A stretch of 6,939 bases of DNA from Bacilli bacterium (GTDB lineage Bacteria; Bacillota_I; Bacilli_A; RF39; UBA660), in the NCBI GenBank assembly GCA_900772445.1, contig CAAHEL010000093.1:1-6939 (forward strand), given 5' to 3'. The position numbers and the translations under genes were made by a program. The number at the start of each line of letters is the position of its first letter. Position 1 is the first letter of the stretch. This document shows, piece after piece, positions 5,898 to 6,939 of the stretch. Under the pieces are notes generated by a model. The model was not told where the DNA came from. It saw only the letters and a list, made by a program, of their open reading frames with translations, and did no database searches.

Positions 5898-5910
5898 TTT
5901 CTTCTTTTTT
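5876..5910 (+). terminator. Possible weak terminator overlapping the end of the AI-2E family gene
   Basis: AGGAGAAA (5876-5883) can pair with TTTCTTCT (5898-5905), giving an 8-bp AT-rich stem with one G-U pair and a 14-nt loop that contains the stop codon. TTTTTT (5905-5910) follows. The stem is weak and the loop long, so this is only a candidate. Confidence 0.4.
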
Positions 5911-5975
5911 AATATTCTTTGTGTTAAACTAACGGATAATTATTAAAAAATACAAATTTTTAACACAAAAATATT
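5911..5975. repeat. Long inverted repeat upstream of the abiEi-like gene
   Basis: TTTGTGTTAAA (5918-5928) is a perfect 11-bp inverted match to TTTAACACAAA (5959-5969). The match goes on for six more pairs through AATATT (5911-5916) and AATATT (5970-5975) if C5917 is bulged. The arms are separated by 30 bases. No U-tract follows on either strand, so it does not look like a terminator. AbiEi proteins are known to repress their own promoters by binding inverted repeats. The position 50 bases before the abiEi-like start makes an operator the most likely role, but this is inference. Confidence 0.6.
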
Positions 5976-6001
5976 TAATTTTAAAAATAATATGATAAAA
6001 T
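5974..6001 (+). promoter_or_regulatory. Possible promoter of the abiEi-like gene
   Basis: TAAAAT (5996-6001), preceded by TGA, forms an extended -10 element. A poor -35 candidate, TTTAAT (5974-5979), is 16 bases upstream and touches the right arm of the inverted repeat. A protein bound to that arm would then block the polymerase. Confidence 0.35.
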
Positions 6002-6025
6002 AATAATAGAGAGAAGGTAAGTTAA

Positions 6026-6625
6026 ATGACAAAATCAGAAAAAATATTACAAATAGCAAATAATAATAACGGATATATAACAGCAAAAGAAGTAAGAATA
6101 GCAAAAATTAATAGTACAGAATTAACAAGATTAGTAAAAGAAAATAAATTAGAAAGAATATCTAGAGGTTTTTATTGTACTACTGATAACTTTCACGATG
6201 AATATTATAAAATACAATTAAAAAGTAAAAATTGTATATACTAACACGAAACAGCACTATATTTTTATGATTTATCAGACAGAACACCATTACAATTAGA
6301 TTTAACTGTACCAAGTGGCTATAATGGTTCATTAAGATTAATAGATAAAGTAAATCTACATTATATAAAAAAAGAATATCTAGAATTAGGTTTAACTACG
6401 ATTACAACCCCATTTGGAACTAATATAAGAATATATGATTTAGAAAGAACAATTTGTGATATCATAAAAAACTATAAAAAAATGGACCGTGAAATATTTA
6501 CTAAAGCATTACAAAGATATTCAAAATCCAAAAATAAAGATTTAAATAAACTTATGAGATATGCAAAAAAATTAAATGTAAATAAAAAGGTTAGAGAACA
6601 TATGGAACTAATTATATCTCTCTAA
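6026..6625 (+). pseudogene. AbiEi-family type IV antitoxin/regulator, broken by one in-frame TAA
   Basis: The frame encodes 199 residues if the TAA at 6242-6244 (codon 73) is ignored. As it stands, only a 72-residue N-terminal piece (6026-6244) is made. That piece is the winged-helix AbiEi antitoxin domain: SEKILQIANNNNGYITAKEV, then STELTRLVKENKLERISRGFY, the typical ending of this domain. After the stop the same frame goes on at once with HETALYFYDLSDRTP, LDLTVPSGYN and YDLERTICDII, all typical of the AbiEi C-terminal region, up to a normal TAA at 6623-6625. In relatives the residue before HETAL is usually Ser, so a single TCA-to-TAA change explains the break. There is no frameshift, and no ATG with an RBS is placed to restart the second half. 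Start ATG 6026 follows AGAAGG (6012-6017). AbiEi normally neutralises and represses the AbiEii nucleotidyltransferase toxin. No abiEii follows, so this may be an orphan regulator. Confidence 0.85.
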
Positions 6626-6651
6626 TTTTATTATATAACACCAAAAATTTC

Positions 6652-6680
6652 TTTACTAAAACCTTATTTTATGGTATTAT
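6652..6680 (+). promoter_or_regulatory. Promoter of the exported-protein gene
   Basis: TTTACT (6652-6657), a 17-base spacer and TATTAT (6675-6680) form the promoter, with TGG just before the -10 box (extended -10). The leader is about 30 nt and carries AGAGGT (6707-6712). This marks a transcription unit separate from the abiEi-like gene. Confidence 0.6.
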
Positions 6681-6716
6681 TTATTATAGATAGATAGTAA
6701 TAGAAAAGAGGTAATT

Positions 6717-6939
6717 ATGAGTAAAAAGAAAATAATTATATTATCAGTAATTGTAATATTAATAGGAATAGCAAGCATTCTTACAACATATGCCCTAGAT
6801 ATTACTATGACTAAAGGAACAAGTAGTAATTATGATATGTCTTTAACATTTGATATATCAGGTAATGTAAATAAAGAATTATCAGTTGAAGCAGGTAAAA
6901 CAAAAACATTTGATATCGTAGTAAATAATCCATATACAG
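6717..6939 (+). CDS. Exported or membrane-anchored protein, N-terminal part (cut by window end)
   Basis: ATG 6717 follows AGAGGT (6707-6712) at a normal distance. The frame stays open to the window end, giving 74 residues. It begins with MSKKKIII, a basic start followed by a hydrophobic segment (about 6-23, ILSVIVILIGIASIL). TTYALD follows, which could be a signal peptidase site (after A26) or the edge of a membrane anchor. The visible remainder is Thr/Ser/Asp-rich and beta-like, with TFDISGN and LSVEAGKTKTFDIVVNNPYT. This recalls extracellular repeat or Ig-like folds of surface proteins, but I do not recognise a named family. Function unknown. Confidence 0.8.
   Translation, partial: MSKKKIIILSVIVILIGIASILTTYALDITMTKGTSSNYDMSLTFDISGNVNKELSVEAGKTKTFDIVVNNPYT

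Overview
The window is very AT-rich chromosomal DNA with Gram-positive style signals: GAGGTG or AGGAGG ribosome binding sites, sigma-A-like TTGACA/TATAAT promoters and U-tract terminators. A rel-dtd gene pair and several class III (type IV pilin-like) prepilins point to a low-GC member of Bacillota or a relative such as gut Bacilli/Mycoplasmatota. I cannot place it more precisely. UGG is used for Trp and UGA appears as a stop, so there is no clear sign of the mycoplasma code.

Region 1 (1-2114) holds three small prepilin-like genes. Genes 1 and 2 form a pair (34-826). Gene 3 (1734-2114) is a close paralogue of gene 1 and carries its own copy of the promoter/RBS segment. Between them sits a complete type III toxin-antitoxin module (about 856-1682). 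It consists of a consensus promoter, a predicted structured antitoxin RNA with three 35-nt tandem repeats (ToxI/antiQ type), a Rho-independent terminator, a second consensus promoter and a 174-residue ToxN/AbiQ-family endoribonuclease. In this family the RNA repeats are cut by the toxin, fold as pseudoknots and hold the toxin inactive. The loss or disturbance of the RNA, for example during phage infection, frees the toxin.

Region 2 (2143-5910) is housekeeping. A terminator closes the pilin/TA region. Then come a promoter, the bifunctional (p)ppGpp synthetase/hydrolase rel, dtd (D-aminoacyl-tRNA deacylase, 1-base overlap) and an AI-2E family membrane protein (8-base overlap). These three form one tight operon that probably ends at a weak terminator overlapping the last stop codon.

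Region 3 (5911-6939) has a long inverted repeat upstream of an AbiEi-type antitoxin gene. That gene is interrupted by a single in-frame TAA, and no AbiEii toxin gene follows within the window. The window ends in the first 74 codons of an exported or membrane-anchored protein with its own extended -10 promoter.

The most notable item is the type III TA locus. Its antitoxin RNA was found here from repeats, promoter and terminator alone. It has an unusual 5' leader of two back-to-back tetraloop hairpins, and the toxin appears to have a promoter independent of the antitoxin.
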